From the NCBI GenBank assembly GCA_023205875.1, contig CP060762.1, positions 62,001 through 126,000 on the forward strand: a stretch of DNA of 64,000 nucleotides. The letters are read 5' to 3'. Origin of the DNA: Chloropicon primus (taxonomy: Eukaryota; Chlorophyta; Chloropicophyceae; Chloropicales; Chloropicaceae). This document shows positions 8,965 through 19,700 of the stretch, piece after piece. The translations under genes were made by a program, and so were the position numbers. Each line of letters begins with the position of its first letter. Positions within the stretch are counted from its first letter, which is position 1. The notes under the pieces were generated by a model. The model was given only the letters and a program-made list of their open reading frames with translations, had not been told where the DNA came from and ran no database searches.

Positions 8965-11900
8965 ATGGAGTCGCTGCGGGATAAGCTGTTGAGGAGCCTG
9001 AGCAGCCAGGGGAGGGAGGGGTCTTGGTCGGAGACTTGTTGCGAAGGTGTGTCTGGGGAGGAGAAGGGGGATCGCTTGGACGAGATACTGAACAGGGAGT
9101 GCTGCGAAGGGCGGTGCGAGGAAGAGCACTGCGAGGAAGACTGCTGTGGGGAGGACGAGGACGACGAGACCGTGCCGCTGAGGGCTTGCGCCTTCAATGG
9201 CACGGTTGCGGACTTCTTGCGGGGGGAGAAACTGTGCTGCCGCCACAAGCACCTGAGCAAGCACTTTAACATGAACAGAATATTAGAGTACAGGTGGAGC
9301 TCGGGGGATGAGAGGACGGTCCGGGAGCTCTTCGAGCTGCGCAAGATGGGTGGTGGTGCACAGGATGATGCGGTTGGCCCAAAGCCCCGCGATCCCCCGC
9401 AAGTCCTGCGATCAAAGTTCATCGTGGAGGGAATGTGCTGCTCCGCGGAAGAGGGGCTCATCCAAGCCCTGGTGCAGAAGATGGACGGCGTGGAAAGGCT
9501 GGAGGTCAATGCCGTGACGAGGACGCTCCTCGTTTGGCACGACACCAACGCGGTCAAGGCGACGGCGATCCTGCAGCAATTGAACGAGGCCAAGATGGAG
9601 GCTCACCTCGCGAGCGTGGACAGGAAGGGAAAGAAGTGGACCGAGCACCTGCCGCCCTGGAGTGTCACCGCGTGCTGCTTGCTGACTCTCGTTTCCCTGG
9701 GAGGTTACAAGTACGACCCCATCAAGTGGTTCGCCCTGCCCGCCGTTGCGGTGTTCCTGCCTCAGCTCGTGCTGAAAGCCTGGAGCGGTGTCAAGAACTG
9801 CATGATTGGCATCCACTTCCTCATGATCATTGCCGTCCTCGGAGTGTTCGTGGTTGGAACCATGAACCATTCCACGGACATCATCGACGGAGGTGTGCTC
9901 ATCGCTCTGTTTGCAGTCTCCGAGTGGCTTGAGAGCAAGACTCTCGCCACCGCCAGGAACTCCCTCGAAGCTGTGATGGCCTTGAGGCCCGATGCTGCGG
10001 ATGTCGTCGGCGTTGGACTCGTGCCAGTGGAGGACGTCCACGTTGGCGACGTCGTTGCCATCCGACCCGGCGACAAGATTCCGGTCGACGGCGTTGTCGT
10101 CAAAGGGACCTCGGTCGTAAATGAGAGCTCTCTCACCGGGGAAGCCAGGGGCGTGGAGAAGGGAGAGGGCAGTCAAGTTTACGCGGGCACCGTGAATACG
10201 TCATCTTACCTGCAGGTTGTGGCCACAAAAGAGAGCGCTGACAGCACGGTCGCGAAGCTCGGGGATTTCATAGAGTCGTGTTCGATGCACAAGAGCAGCA
10301 CGGAGAAGATGGTGGAGAGCATAGCGAGGTACTACACCCCGCTCATCTTGCTTCTGGCGTTGTCGGTGGCAGGGGCTGCTTTCATTCCAGCAGTGGCACC
10401 GAGTGTGTCAGAACGCAATAGGTACATCAAGCTCGCTTGCAATCTCCTCGTCGCCGGGTGCCCCTGCGCCCTCGTTCTGTCCACGCCCGCTACAATGGTC
10501 TCGGGTCTCGCCGCAGCGGCAAACAACGGAGCACTGATCAAGGGAGGGCAGTACCTTGAGGTTCTGGGTTCCATGAAGCACTTGGCCTTCGACAAGACCG
10601 GGACGCTGACGGAGGGCAAGTACAGGGTCAACGGCATTGCGATGGCGAAGGGCAAGTCTGAAGATGATCTGCTGTACTGGTTGGCTTCAGTGGAGTCCCA
10701 ATCGTCCCACCCCATCGCCTGGGCAATCACAAAGTTGGCCAAGGAGAAGGGAATCAAGATTGCAGACCAGATCACAAACTACACCACGCTCGCGGGAGAA
10801 GGCGTGCGAGCAACGGTGCAGGGCAGCGAGGTCGTGGTGGGCAACATCAAAGTGGCCGCTAGGAATGGCTGGAGCTCTTCCGAAGTGTCCTCCCTGCGAG
10901 CACAGTACGAGTCCTGGGAGAGGCAGGGCTTCACCGTCTGCTGGGTTGGGGTTGAGGGTCAGGCTCTCGGTGTTTTCTCCGTGGCAGACATGGTGCGCCC
11001 TGGCACCAAGGCACTTGTCACCAAGTTGGTGAAGAGTCGTGTGAAGTGCTGGATCCTCACCGGAGATAACGAGGGAGCGGCCCTGAAGGTTGCCTCCAAG
11101 CTTCGACTGCGAGCAGATCGAGTGAAGTCTTCCCTCACTCCGGAGGATAAATACTGGCACGTGTCTTCGCTCAAGGAGGAGGAGGAGGCCGCAGGCAGGT
11201 GCTTCAAAGCGAGTGGAAAGGTGGGCATGGTGGGCGATGGAGTGAACGATGCCCCTGCTCTTGCGGGAGCTGATGTCGGCATCGCGATGGGTGCAGCTGG
11301 GACTCCAGTTGCAATGGAGACCGCCGACGTCGTACTCTTTTCCGACAATTTGCAGAAGCTGACGGACACAATCTCCCTCGCCAAGCTGTGCAGGCGCAAG
11401 ATTTTGGAGAACATCCTGATCAGCATCGCCATCAAGGCGAGCATCATTGTCCTGATCTTTTTGTACGAGGACTTTTCCATCGTGTACAACATCCTTAGCG
11501 ACGTGGGGGGCGCTCTTCTCGTCATCACGAACGGGCTCTCCGTGATGTGGAGCTGGAAGTCCGTGAAGCGGTCCTTGATGGCATTGACGGGCGGCGGAAA
11601 GGACGCGGAGTGCAGCGCCAAGAGGAAGGACAAGACGCTCAACAAGGCGTCCTGTGGGGGCGGTGGGTGCTGCGGAGGTGGTGGCGGCTCGCAGGAGAGG
11701 GAGGAGGAGAAGCCCAAGGAAGCAGAAACGTCCTGTGGGGGCGGTGGATGCTGCGGAGGTGGTGGCGGCTCGCAGGAGAGGGAGGAGGAGAAGCCCAAGG
11801 AAGCAGAAACGTCCTGCGGGGGCGGTGGATGCTGCGAAGGTGGTGGCGGCTCGCAGGAGAGGGAGGAGGAGAAGCCCAAGGAAGCAGAAACGTCCTGTGG

Positions 11901-12435
11901 GGGCGGTGGATGCTGCGGAGGTGGTGGCGGCTCGCAGGAGAGGGAGGAGGAGAAGCCCAAGGAAGCAGAAACGTCCTGTGGGGGCGGTGGATGCTGCGGA
12001 GGTGGTGGCGGCTCGCAGGAGAGGGAGGAGGAGAAGCCCAAGGAAGCAGAAACGTCCTGCGGGGCGGTGGATGCTGCGAAGGTGGTGGCGGCTCGCAGGA
12101 GAGGGAGGAGGAGAAGCCCAAGGAAGCAGAAACGTCCTGTGGGGGCGGTGGATGCTGCGAAGGTGGTGGCGGCTCGCAGGAGAGGGAGGAGGAGAAGCCC
12201 AAGGAAGCAGAAACGTCCTGCGGGGGCGGTGGATGCTGCGAAGGTGGTGGCGGCTCGCAGGAGAGGGAGGAGGAGAAGCCCAAGGAAGCAGAAACGTCCT
12301 GTGGGGGCGGTGGATGCTGCGGAGGTGGTTCACAAGAGACATAGCATTAATAATGATACTCGTCAATCGTTTTTTGTCCCAGCTCCCCCCCTCCTTTTCC
12401 ATGGGATCAATCAATCCTCCAAAATGCCCGTTTGA
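8965..12435 (+). CDS. P1B-type heavy-metal ATPase, Zn/Cd HMA-like, with Cys-Cys repeat tail
   Basis: This is a metal-exporting P-type ATPase. A Cys/Glu-rich N-terminus (CC pairs at 25-26, 46-47, 60-61, 91-92) leads to an HMA domain with the plant Zn/Cd-type motif GMCCSAEE at about 156-163. The transmembrane metal site is C499-P-C501, the phosphorylated Asp is D543 in DKTGT, the TGES-like motif reads TGEA, and GDGVNDAPAL closes the catalytic domain. From about residue 896 a 27-residue repeat (CGGGGCC, then GGGGSQEREEEKPKEAET) runs to the end. One repeat unit (12055-12134) is 80 bp instead of 81, so as read the last part changes frame and ends at 12435 (1,156 residues). In the original frame the repeats continue to a stop at 12344. 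ATG 8965 precedes the Cys-rich start. Likely role: Zn/Cd (possibly Co/Pb) efflux or vacuolar loading. Confidence 0.92.
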   Translation: MESLRDKLLRSLSSQGREGSWSETCCEGVSGEEKGDRLDEILNRECCEGRCEEEHCEEDCCGEDEDDETVPLRACAFNGTVADFLRGEKLCCRHKHLSKHFNMNRILEYRWSSGDERTVRELFELRKMGGGAQDDAVGPKPRDPPQVLRSKFIVEGMCCSAEEGLIQALVQKMDGVERLEVNAVTRTLLVWHDTNAVKATAILQQLNEAKMEAHLASVDRKGKKWTEHLPPWSVTACCLLTLVSLGGYKYDPIKWFALPAVAVFLPQLVLKAWSGVKNCMIGIHFLMIIAVLGVFVVGTMNHSTDIIDGGVLIALFAVSEWLESKTLATARNSLEAVMALRPDAADVVGVGLVPVEDVHVGDVVAIRPGDKIPVDGVVVKGTSVVNESSLTGEARGVEKGEGSQVYAGTVNTSSYLQVVATKESADSTVAKLGDFIESCSMHKSSTEKMVESIARYYTPLILLLALSVAGAAFIPAVAPSVSERNRYIKLACNLLVAGCPCALVLSTPATMVSGLAAAANNGALIKGGQYLEVLGSMKHLAFDKTGTLTEGKYRVNGIAMAKGKSEDDLLYWLASVESQSSHPIAWAITKLAKEKGIKIADQITNYTTLAGEGVRATVQGSEVVVGNIKVAARNGWSSSEVSSLRAQYESWERQGFTVCWVGVEGQALGVFSVADMVRPGTKALVTKLVKSRVKCWILTGDNEGAALKVASKLRLRADRVKSSLTPEDKYWHVSSLKEEEEAAGRCFKASGKVGMVGDGVNDAPALAGADVGIAMGAAGTPVAMETADVVLFSDNLQKLTDTISLAKLCRRKILENILISIAIKASIIVLIFLYEDFSIVYNILSDVGGALLVITNGLSVMWSWKSVKRSLMALTGGGKDAECSAKRKDKTLNKASCGGGGCCGGGGGSQEREEEKPKEAETSCGGGGCCGGGGGSQEREEEKPKEAETSCGGGGCCEGGGGSQEREEEKPKEAETSCGGGGCCGGGGGSQEREEEKPKEAETSCGGGGCCGGGGGSQEREEEKPKEAETSCGAVDAAKVVAARRRGRRRSPRKQKRPVGAVDAAKVVAARRRGRRRSPRKQKRPAGAVDAAKVVAARRRGRRRSPRKQKRPVGAVDAAEVVHKRHSINNDTRQSFFVPAPPLLFHGINQSSKMPV
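11650..12343 (+). repeat. 81-bp coding minisatellite in metal-ATPase tail
   Basis: Nine units start at 11650, 11731, 11812, 11893, 11974, 12055, 12135, 12216 and 12297; the last is partial. All full units are 81 bp except the sixth, which is 80 bp (GCGGGGCGG where others have one more G). Units differ mainly at GGAGGT/GAAGGT and TGT/TGC. Each encodes a Gly-rich CC motif plus a charged Glu/Lys linker. Confidence 0.95.
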
Positions 12436-12561
12436 AAATCGAATCGAAACGCTCCGCTCGCTCGCTGGCCGTTGAGGGGAGAAAGCGGAGGACGAGCGGC
12501 GACGAGGGCGACGACGACGAAGGCAGAAGGACAAGGAACGAAGGGAAGGACTTGAATTACC

Positions 12562-14317
12562 ATGCTGGTGGAGCACTACCGCAGGCTTCATCGCATCATG
12601 CGATCCCCGCGCCACGCGTGGTGGCCTTACGGCGGGGCGGACTGGAACATGCTGGCGCTTTGGACTCTGCTCATCAACGCCCCGCCGAGGGAGGAAGCGC
12701 TGAGGGCGTGCTCAGCGAGCAAGGTCGTGAGGGAGCTCAACGGCAGCGTCAGGGAGCGGTCTCGCTCTCTCAAGGTAAGCCCCTTCCCCTTCCACTGGAA
12801 GAGTTGTAACGGCCGAGGAAGCGTTTCGACACGACTAACCGCGATTTTTTTCTCTTTTGGGTTGAATGGTGTTGTTCTCTGCTATTTCACGTCGCCCTCA
12901 CGACGACGACGGTGCGCAATGACAGGCTCTGTTCAAGTGCGGCTTCATCTTCATCATGCCGATCATGGGCTGGTTCTTCCTTCCCATCTTCTCGCTGCTG
13001 GCTCTCATGAAGGGCAGGCGCGTGAGCGTCGTGAGCGCCATGCGCCTGGCCCTGTGCAGGGTCGACTGCTTCATGTACCCCATCATAGAGGACTGGGCGA
13101 GGGGCCAAGGGTCGGTCAGGGTCCTGGCCCAGGCGATCATCCACTTCAGCCTGGTCGACGTGTACCGTATGTACTCCCTCTTCATCAGGGCGGCCCACCA
13201 CTTGATCGACGTGTACAACGCCCCCGACCACGGCAAGGTTCAGGACAAGCTCACCTTCTACAGGATGTGCAAGGAGATCGGGCTTCCCTGCGCCGCTCCC
13301 CTGACGCCTGAGGACATCAAGAACTTGAAGCCAAAGGACATGCCGCTCTTCATGAAGCCGTCCAACGAGCAGGAGGCGGTGGGTGCCAAGGTGGTCGAAG
13401 TTGTGGACGACCCGGACCTCCAGAGGGCCGTGGACAAGCCTGACGAGTGGGTCGTGCAGAAGAAGCTCAGGAACTGCGACTTCCTCAGGCAGTACTTCCC
13501 GAACAACCCCCCTCTGTGCGGCGTGAGGATCACCACGGTGATGACAAAGAGCGGGCCAGAGATCCTCGAGTCCTGGATCAGGGTCGGAGCCGAGAACGCC
13601 ATGGCGGACTGCCCCTTCTCCGCGGGGGGCTGCGAGTTTGCCATCTACTCTGAGACCGGCGTGGTGTGGCAAGGGTCTGACGAGAAGCACATGAAGGTGC
13701 TGGACTCGAGCTTGGAGCCCTCCCTGACCATCTCCAACGGCGCCAAGAAGCCGATCGGAGGCGTCAAGATCCCAAACTGGGAGAAGAGCTTGGAAATGTG
13801 CAAGAAGGCCCATAGGGAGATGGCCCCCGAGGCGTTTACCATCGGCTGGGACGTCGCCCACACCCCGGAAGGCCCCTTCATGGTCGAGGCGAACCTGATC
13901 TCGAATGTCGGATGCTTCATGGGACTCAGGTACGGCTCCATGGCCCACGTCTGGCCGAGGGTCCCCTTGATGTGGCTGGACCTGGCGCAGTGGATGGAGG
14001 GCAAGTCGGATTTCCCACCAACCCCGCCCAAGGTGAAGGTGGACGGCATCAAGTCCGCCATCAAGGAGTCCGAGTGGCTGCTCAAGTGGGCGACCAAGGC
14101 CAAGGACGACCTCGCCAAGAAGATCAAGCGCTGCAAGGAGAAGGACCCCGAGAAAGCGAGCCCTTGCCTGACGAGGATGGAGACGCAGCACCTTCTCAGG
14201 GAGGGCGAGGTCAAGGGCTTGGGCATCGAGCTCGAGGCGCTGAAGGCCTACCTCGGAGAGACGGTCCAAGTCAAGCAAAGTCTTAGCAGGGAGCCAAGCG
14301 GCCCTGTCAGTGCCTGA
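12562..14317 (+). CDS. membrane-associated ATP-grasp protein (sugar-transfer-type ATP-grasp)
   Basis: Two-exon model join(12562..12774,12926..14317), 534 residues. The intron is 151 bp with GTAAGC and GACAG ends, and codons join cleanly (CTC AAG|GCT CTG). A hydrophobic segment (about 72-100, CGFIFIMPIMGWFFLPIF) suggests membrane anchoring. The rest fits the ATP-grasp group near PF14397 (ATPgrasp_ST): LFMKPSNEQ, WVVQKKLRN, GVRITTVMTKSG, and the metal-binding end GWDVAHTPEGPFMVEANLISN with E and N ligands. Such proteins carry out ATP-dependent ligation and are often linked to cell-surface glycan or peptide building, but this substrate is unknown. A coiled, Lys-rich tail follows (about 440-520). 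ATG 12562 is the first in frame. Confidence 0.8.
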
Positions 14318-14387
14318 AGAATGCCAGCGGTTAGGTTTAGGGGTGTGTAAATAATCGGTTTTGCGATTTAGTACAACAAGTGTTTAC

Positions 14388-15512
14388 TCATGCACGTGGT
14401 TTGAGTCCGAACCAGAAACCATTGCTCGACGAGGGCAAGTCATTGTCCGCGTTGATTTTCCTCAAGGGCTGCCTGAACCTCCTGTTTGGCTTCACGCTGA
14501 GAAGCGTGCTTGGGCGGGCACCCAACGCTTGAAGAACTTGCGCGCCCCGCAATGCCGCTTCCTCGCAGTAGTCCGTGGTCAAGAACGGCACCCCAGTCAG
14601 CTCGAGGATCAGCTGAATGGTTGGGATCCAGGAGGTGTAGGCCGCGAGGCCGGAGTTCTGAGCGAAAATCACGTCGGGTGACCCCACAGCCTCAAGCAAG
14701 GCCCGGTCATAAGCAGGGGCCCTCAGGCACTTGGCGGACACCGAGTGAGGGGTGTTGCGTGCCCCGTCCTCTGCATCAAAGTCAAGCCGGTACCCGATGG
14801 ATCGCCCTCCCACGTCATTCCGTTTCAAGAGCATGGCCTTGCCGTGCAGGTGATCCGGCACCCGGGGGCCCATGCAGACCAGTTCGACTCGCTTCCCGGG
14901 AAAAAATTCGCCCAACTCGGCGAGGCACGCGAGGAAAGTCAACTCTTCGTCGACTCCGAGCAAGTGGATCCGAATCACGTCTTCCCTTGTGCCCGCCAGC
15001 AAGCTGTCCAAGCACTCTGCTTCCTTGAGCAAGCTCACGATTGTGAGCGACGTGTGCAGAGCAAGGCCTGCGGGGGACTCCGCTCGGATCGACCTGGAGG
15101 CGTAGAACTCCGTCCACCCATTGGAGGCCGCGCCAGCCTCTGCGCAGACGCTGCTTGGGAATCCGCGCTCGACGTCAAAGGAGCAAACTAGAGGAAACCC
15201 TTCCCTCTCCGACCACCGGAGAGTGCAACCTCCAGTGCCCCCCGCCGCCTTGAACGCATCAACCAGTGTCCGCTCTCCGGAGGCGTAATCCCGCCAGGGC
15301 CACGCCCCGTCGAAAGACCCGTCCATCCCTTGGCCCTCCTCCCTCTGCCTCCCCATCCTTCGACACTCCTCCTCATCGTGCCCGAGCCTCTCCGTGCAAA
15401 CCCTCCAGTGCTCCTCGGAGCAAAAGTACAACGCCCTGCAACCAGGGCACTTCACCACCTCCGACACCGAAACCCTTTTCGAGCACACCGTGCACTCGAG
15501 GTCATCCACCAT
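14388..15512 (-). CDS. MYND zinc-finger protein, MSS51/ZMYND-like
   Basis: This 374-residue protein begins with a MYND zinc finger: C7-x2-C10, C22-x2-C25, then YFC31, H35, C39 and a final H-x4-C pair. MYND fingers bind proline-rich partners. The remaining about 300 residues (SLTIVSLLKEAECLDSLL, RIHLLGVDEELTFLACL, PDVIFAQNSGLAAY) resemble the C-terminal domain shared by MSS51 and ZMYND15-type proteins; the role is unknown. Divergent from the GNAT gene with 395 bp between starts, and the two upstream regions are inverted copies of each other. A short upstream ORF (ATGGCGGAGGGAGGGTAG) lies just before the start codon. Confidence 0.8.
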   Translation of the reverse strand: MVDDLECTVCSKRVSVSEVVKCPGCRALYFCSEEHWRVCTERLGHDEEECRRMGRQREEGQGMDGSFDGAWPWRDYASGERTLVDAFKAAGGTGGCTLRWSEREGFPLVCSFDVERGFPSSVCAEAGAASNGWTEFYASRSIRAESPAGLALHTSLTIVSLLKEAECLDSLLAGTREDVIRIHLLGVDEELTFLACLAELGEFFPGKRVELVCMGPRVPDHLHGKAMLLKRNDVGGRSIGYRLDFDAEDGARNTPHSVSAKCLRAPAYDRALLEAVGSPDVIFAQNSGLAAYTSWIPTIQLILELTGVPFLTTDYCEEAALRGAQVLQALGARPSTLLSVKPNRRFRQPLRKINADNDLPSSSNGFWFGLKPRA

Positions 15513-15527
15513 CCTCTACCCTCCCTC

Positions 15528-15917
15528 CGCCATCACGTTCCTCGTCCCCAAATCCTCACCACCGCTTCGTTTTTTTCGAGCGACGGCTCTACGGAAAGAG
15601 CAAGGAGCGATGCTTCCAAAATTTCTGGTTCCCTTCCCCCCTCATCCTCCTCCTCCCTCACGCCGGCGCCAAACGCTTCCTCCCTCGGGCTCCTCGTCTG
15701 TCCAGGTCACCACCAACGAGACCCTCACAATCCTCTCCCATCAGGATAAGTTTGGATAACGTTTGGATAAGAGGGGCGAGGGGAAGAGAGGGGAAGAGAG
15801 GGGAAGAAGAGAGTGATACAGGCGGAAGCATCGTCTTTTTCTCTTTCGAACGACCACTCGCGTGAAAGGAACGGTGGTCTGGTGAGGATTTGAGGACGAA
15901 GAACGTGATGGCGGGGG
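15528..15917. promoter_or_regulatory. inverted-duplicated divergent promoter (MYND/GNAT)
   Basis: On the GNAT side, + strand 15823-15914 reads GGAAGCATCG, then TCTCTTTCGAACGA, CGGTGGT, TGAGGATTTGAGGACGA and AACGTGATGGCGG. On the MYND side, the reverse complement of about 15535-15612 reads GGAAGCATCG, GCTCTTTCCG, GCGGTGG, TGAGGATTTGGGGACGA and GAACGTGATGGCGG. The arms are about 85 bp and roughly three quarters identical by eye, each pointing at its own gene. Common ancestry of the two promoter halves is likely, with gene conversion or an inverted duplication as the source. Between them (about 15640-15800) is repeated AGGGGAAGAG. Confidence 0.7.
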
Positions 15918-16567
15918 CACGCGTGCGAGTGATGCAGATGGAGGAGAGGCACCTGGAAGGGGTGGAGGCGCTGCAGACGGAGTGCTACCCGACGATGGCA
16001 GACTACGAGAAGATAACGGCGAAGCACGCGGCGAGGCACCTGGAGTTGTTCCGGCAAGGGCAAACGGTGGCCATCGACGAGAGCAGCTCGAGGGTCGTGG
16101 GGATGAACTCGGGGTTCCTCCTCAGCGATTTCGATTTCGACAACCCGGACCACAGCTTCCAGGAGGTGACGAGTCATCTGTGGTACACATCGCACGACCC
16201 CTGCGGAGAGTACTACTACGGGGGTGACATTTGCGTCTCGCCTTCTTACAGGAAGCAAGGCATCGGCAGGAAGCTCTACGACAGCCGAAAGGGGATCGCG
16301 AGGGAGCTGAACAAGAAGGGGATCCTGGCCGGGGGGATGCTCACGGGGTTGCTCAAGCACAGAAAGTCCCTCGGGCAAGGGGAGGAATGCACTGTGGAGG
16401 AGTACGTGGAGAAAGTGAGGGCTGGCACCCTCGTGGACCCGTCCTTGACTTTTCAAATGAAATGCGGGTTTCAAGTCAGAGGCTTGATGAAAAGCTACAT
16501 AGAAGACGAATCTTGCTGCAACAGCGCGGCGCTGATCTACTGGGAGAATCCGGACTACTGCGGCTGA
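15908..16567 (+). CDS. GNAT-family N-acetyltransferase
   Basis: This 219-residue acetyltransferase uses ATG 15908 (MAGARVRVMQMEERHLEG). The acetyl-CoA loop is in motif A: ICVSPSYRKQGIGRKLYDSR, with RKQGIG as the R/QxxGxG/A signature. The sequence EEYVEKVRAGTLVDPSLTF and the end YWENPDYCG match the GNAT domain that in many bacteria is fused to a carbon-nitrogen hydrolase. Here the frame stops right after the GNAT domain, so it stands alone. The substrate is unknown. It is divergent from the MYND gene and has a 3' end about 160 bp from the secreted protein's stop. Confidence 0.85.
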   Translation: MAGARVRVMQMEERHLEGVEALQTECYPTMADYEKITAKHAARHLELFRQGQTVAIDESSSRVVGMNSGFLLSDFDFDNPDHSFQEVTSHLWYTSHDPCGEYYYGGDICVSPSYRKQGIGRKLYDSRKGIARELNKKGILAGGMLTGLLKHRKSLGQGEECTVEEYVEKVRAGTLVDPSLTFQMKCGFQVRGLMKSYIEDESCCNSAALIYWENPDYCG

Positions 16568-16726
16568 AGCCTGGTCTGCAAGCTCGCCGAGCTCGTCCAC
16601 CCTTTCCATGCAAAAAGAAGGCGTAAGCTTTGGTGGTAGAAAGTTTTATTTTCAACATGCAACATGCAAAAAGCTTGCTCAAAACAACATGCAAAGGAGG
16701 GATCCCACCGGAGGAGGCGTCCCCAA

Positions 16727-19700
16727 TTAGTTTCCGCCGGCACCCGTACTTCCAGAAGCATCGCCGTCGCTGACAGCGGAGCTGGCGGTTGGCCCGAAAG
16801 CGGCTTCTCCGTCGACTCTGAAAAAGCCATCGGCGGAGGCGTCCGCTCCCCGGAACCCTGCGTACACACCAACGTTGGCCGCGGACTCTCCGTAGAGGTC
16901 AAGGCCAGCGACGGCGTTGCCGCCGGGAACACCGCCGTAGCCATCCGCCGTCCCCGATGCCGTGCCTTGGGCGGAAAAGCCTGCATCACCGACGGCAATT
17001 CCAAAGGCGCCGTCATCGGAATTCGATAAAGCATCCGCGGCCCCGAAGTCCGCTCCCCCGATCTCCTGCTGGGCGTCTCCCATGGCAAAGCTGACGCCTC
17101 TGGCAACGGCGGCCGCGTAGTCCAAGTAAGAGGACCAGTCATCCACGTAGAAGTCCAAGGCCTGGGCCCCGGCATTCGAGAGGGTGACGCCCATGCCAAT
17201 GGCTTGGGCCTTGGCGTAGTCGTCCCTGGCGTCGTCCATGCCAAAAGCCGAGGAAATCTCGGCGGCGTAGTCCTGGGCAAGGGCGGTGTCGTAGCTTCCG
17301 TAGAGACCCCCGTCCGGAGTGAGTCCGATGTACTTGCCGTAGTCTCCCTTCTCAAAGTACACGGATCTCGTGTTGGTGTCATACGAGTAACTCGAGCTCG
17401 AGATCAGATCCGCAACGAGGTCTGCGTCAACGTCGTTTCCGCCCATGTTCTTCGAGGCAATTGGTGAGACCATGCCTTCGCCCTCCACACTCGTCTCGAG
17501 CCCAATGGTAGCCGACGCGCCAATTCTGTCTCCGACGATCACCGCCTCGGCAGACGCCGTGTCATCCCTGTAGACTCCGGCCGCCGTGGCCTTCTCGTCG
17601 TAGACTCCGATCTCGTAAGTGAGCTCTCCCGCGCTCGAAACGGAGCCACCGGCAACAGCCAGATCGGCGCTGACATCGCCCACAACCTCAGCACCAGACA
17701 GGTAGTCAATCTCGCCTTCAAGGGGTTCGCCTTGGATGGAGGCCTTGGATCCGGCTAGTGCCTTCCCGTCCACGATCCAGGTGGTGGACGGTGTTGTAAA
17801 CTGACCACTCTCTCCCGCAAGGGTGACAGTCGCCGAGCTGCCATCGTTAACGTCGGCGACAGCGACGCCGCCCGTATTGCCGCTGGCACCGGCGCCACCA
17901 GCAAACTGACTCGTGCTGGTCATGGCATCCAAGGCTGCCCGGCCCGAGGACGTATCTCCATCGCCCATCAGAACGAAAACCGTGGATTCGGCGATGATGT
18001 CTCCCTCCACGAGGCCGTCAGGGCTCACCTCCAGAAGGTTCATTTGGAGGCCCCCCGCCATAGTCTCCGCAGCCGTGATGCTAACGCCCGAAGAGAATTG
18101 TCCTTGTCCAGCCGCCTCAATGTCCTGAGAGGCCGTCCCCCTGGTCGTGGCTTGGCTCCCACCGACGATAGTGAAGCCGTCGGAGTCGACCAGCATGCTG
18201 CCCCCGGAGAAGTAATCCCCGTACGCGCTGTTGGCAGAAATCGAGCCCATGGATTCGGTCTCGTCCGCCTCGCTGAAGGCCATGAGGCTTCCCTCGGTGT
18301 CCCCGGAGCCCGAAGCTCCTGTTTCGTCGACGCCTGGGGGGATATCGACCTGTGTCGTGGATTCGAGCTCGAGGCCGGTCTTGGTGAACGAGGAGACCTC
18401 GCCGCTTCCCTCCGAGGAGACCTCCCCTTCGATCTTGGACTCTGCGACTCGCTGGCTGACTCGCGCGATGCTGGGGATTTGGCCCATGCAACCCTCGCTC
18501 CCGCATGCACCCCCGCTCAGCGTGGTGGATTGTCCATCTCCGCTGACCGTGCTGCCGGTCATCGAGAAGTCGGATCCGTCCGCCATGACGACGTCGGAGA
18601 CCTTGATGGCGTTCTTGTCGGTGCTGACCGTCCCGTCCAACGCGCTCACGGCGGCCACCTCGTTGCTGGCTTCGAGGTCGATCGCGGCCCCGGAATCCGT
18701 CCCGGATCCACGGGCGAAGGAGTCCAAGGCGAACTTGTTCGTCTGCACGGTTCCACCGAACAAGCCGTTCGCGATGCCGACTCCGACGCCGCCTCCGACG
18801 CCCCTCACCACGGACACCGCGTCCTCCGCTGTGGTGTCGACGCTCGACTTGGCCATGATCATGCCGAGCCCGGAGACCGCGAAGGTCCTCCCGGTGGCGT
18901 CCGCGTCGGCGTCGGCAGCCAGCCCGAGGTCGCTCCTCAGGGTCGCGCTGATGCCAGCGCCCACGCCAGCGGCGTCGGAGGTGAGACCGGTGTCGTAGTT
19001 GGCCCTGCCCGTGTAAGCACCGAAGCCAGTGGACTTGGCCGCGACGTTGGCGTCGGCCGAGTAACCGGCGTCCTGCTCGGTCAAAAAGTTACTCTCGGTG
19101 CCCCCCATGAAGCTGAAGACGGCATCGGCCTCGGCGTTCTCGGTGGTGGAGGCCTCGAGGGTCGCCACGCCGGCCACCGCGGCCTCGCCCTCAACGGACT
19201 CGGAGGTCGCTTCGAGCTCAAACCCCGCGAAGACTCTCCCCTCGCTCTCTTGGCCGAGCGCCTGGTCGTCCGTGTAGCTGTCCGCCCCGATGTAGACGTC
19301 GGCGTCCGCATTCGCAAAGTCCCCACGGGACTCGGACGCGTAATCGGCCATCACGTCGGCGACGTCCTCGGCGATGTCCAAGGCGAGGCTGGCGAAGGAC
19401 CTGGAGGCTCCCCCGGTGGCGCCGATGCTGAAGGAGCCGACGTCGATGGAGCCTCCGCCGCCCGAGGACGCCGCGGCGTTCCTGGACGACGAGGACTCTC
19501 GCCCCCCGTTGCTGACGTACACGGTCGAGCCCGCATTGCCCTCGCCGGTGTAGCTGGCGTCCGCCTCCCCGGAGAAGGCATTGCCCATGAAGGAGGTGAC
19601 CGCGGAGGCCGAGGCCGAGGGGCCGATCGCTCCCGAGGACGCGATCGCGACGCCGTCGTCGTTCGAGACCTCCGAGTACGCGTCCGTGGCGAACGAGCTT

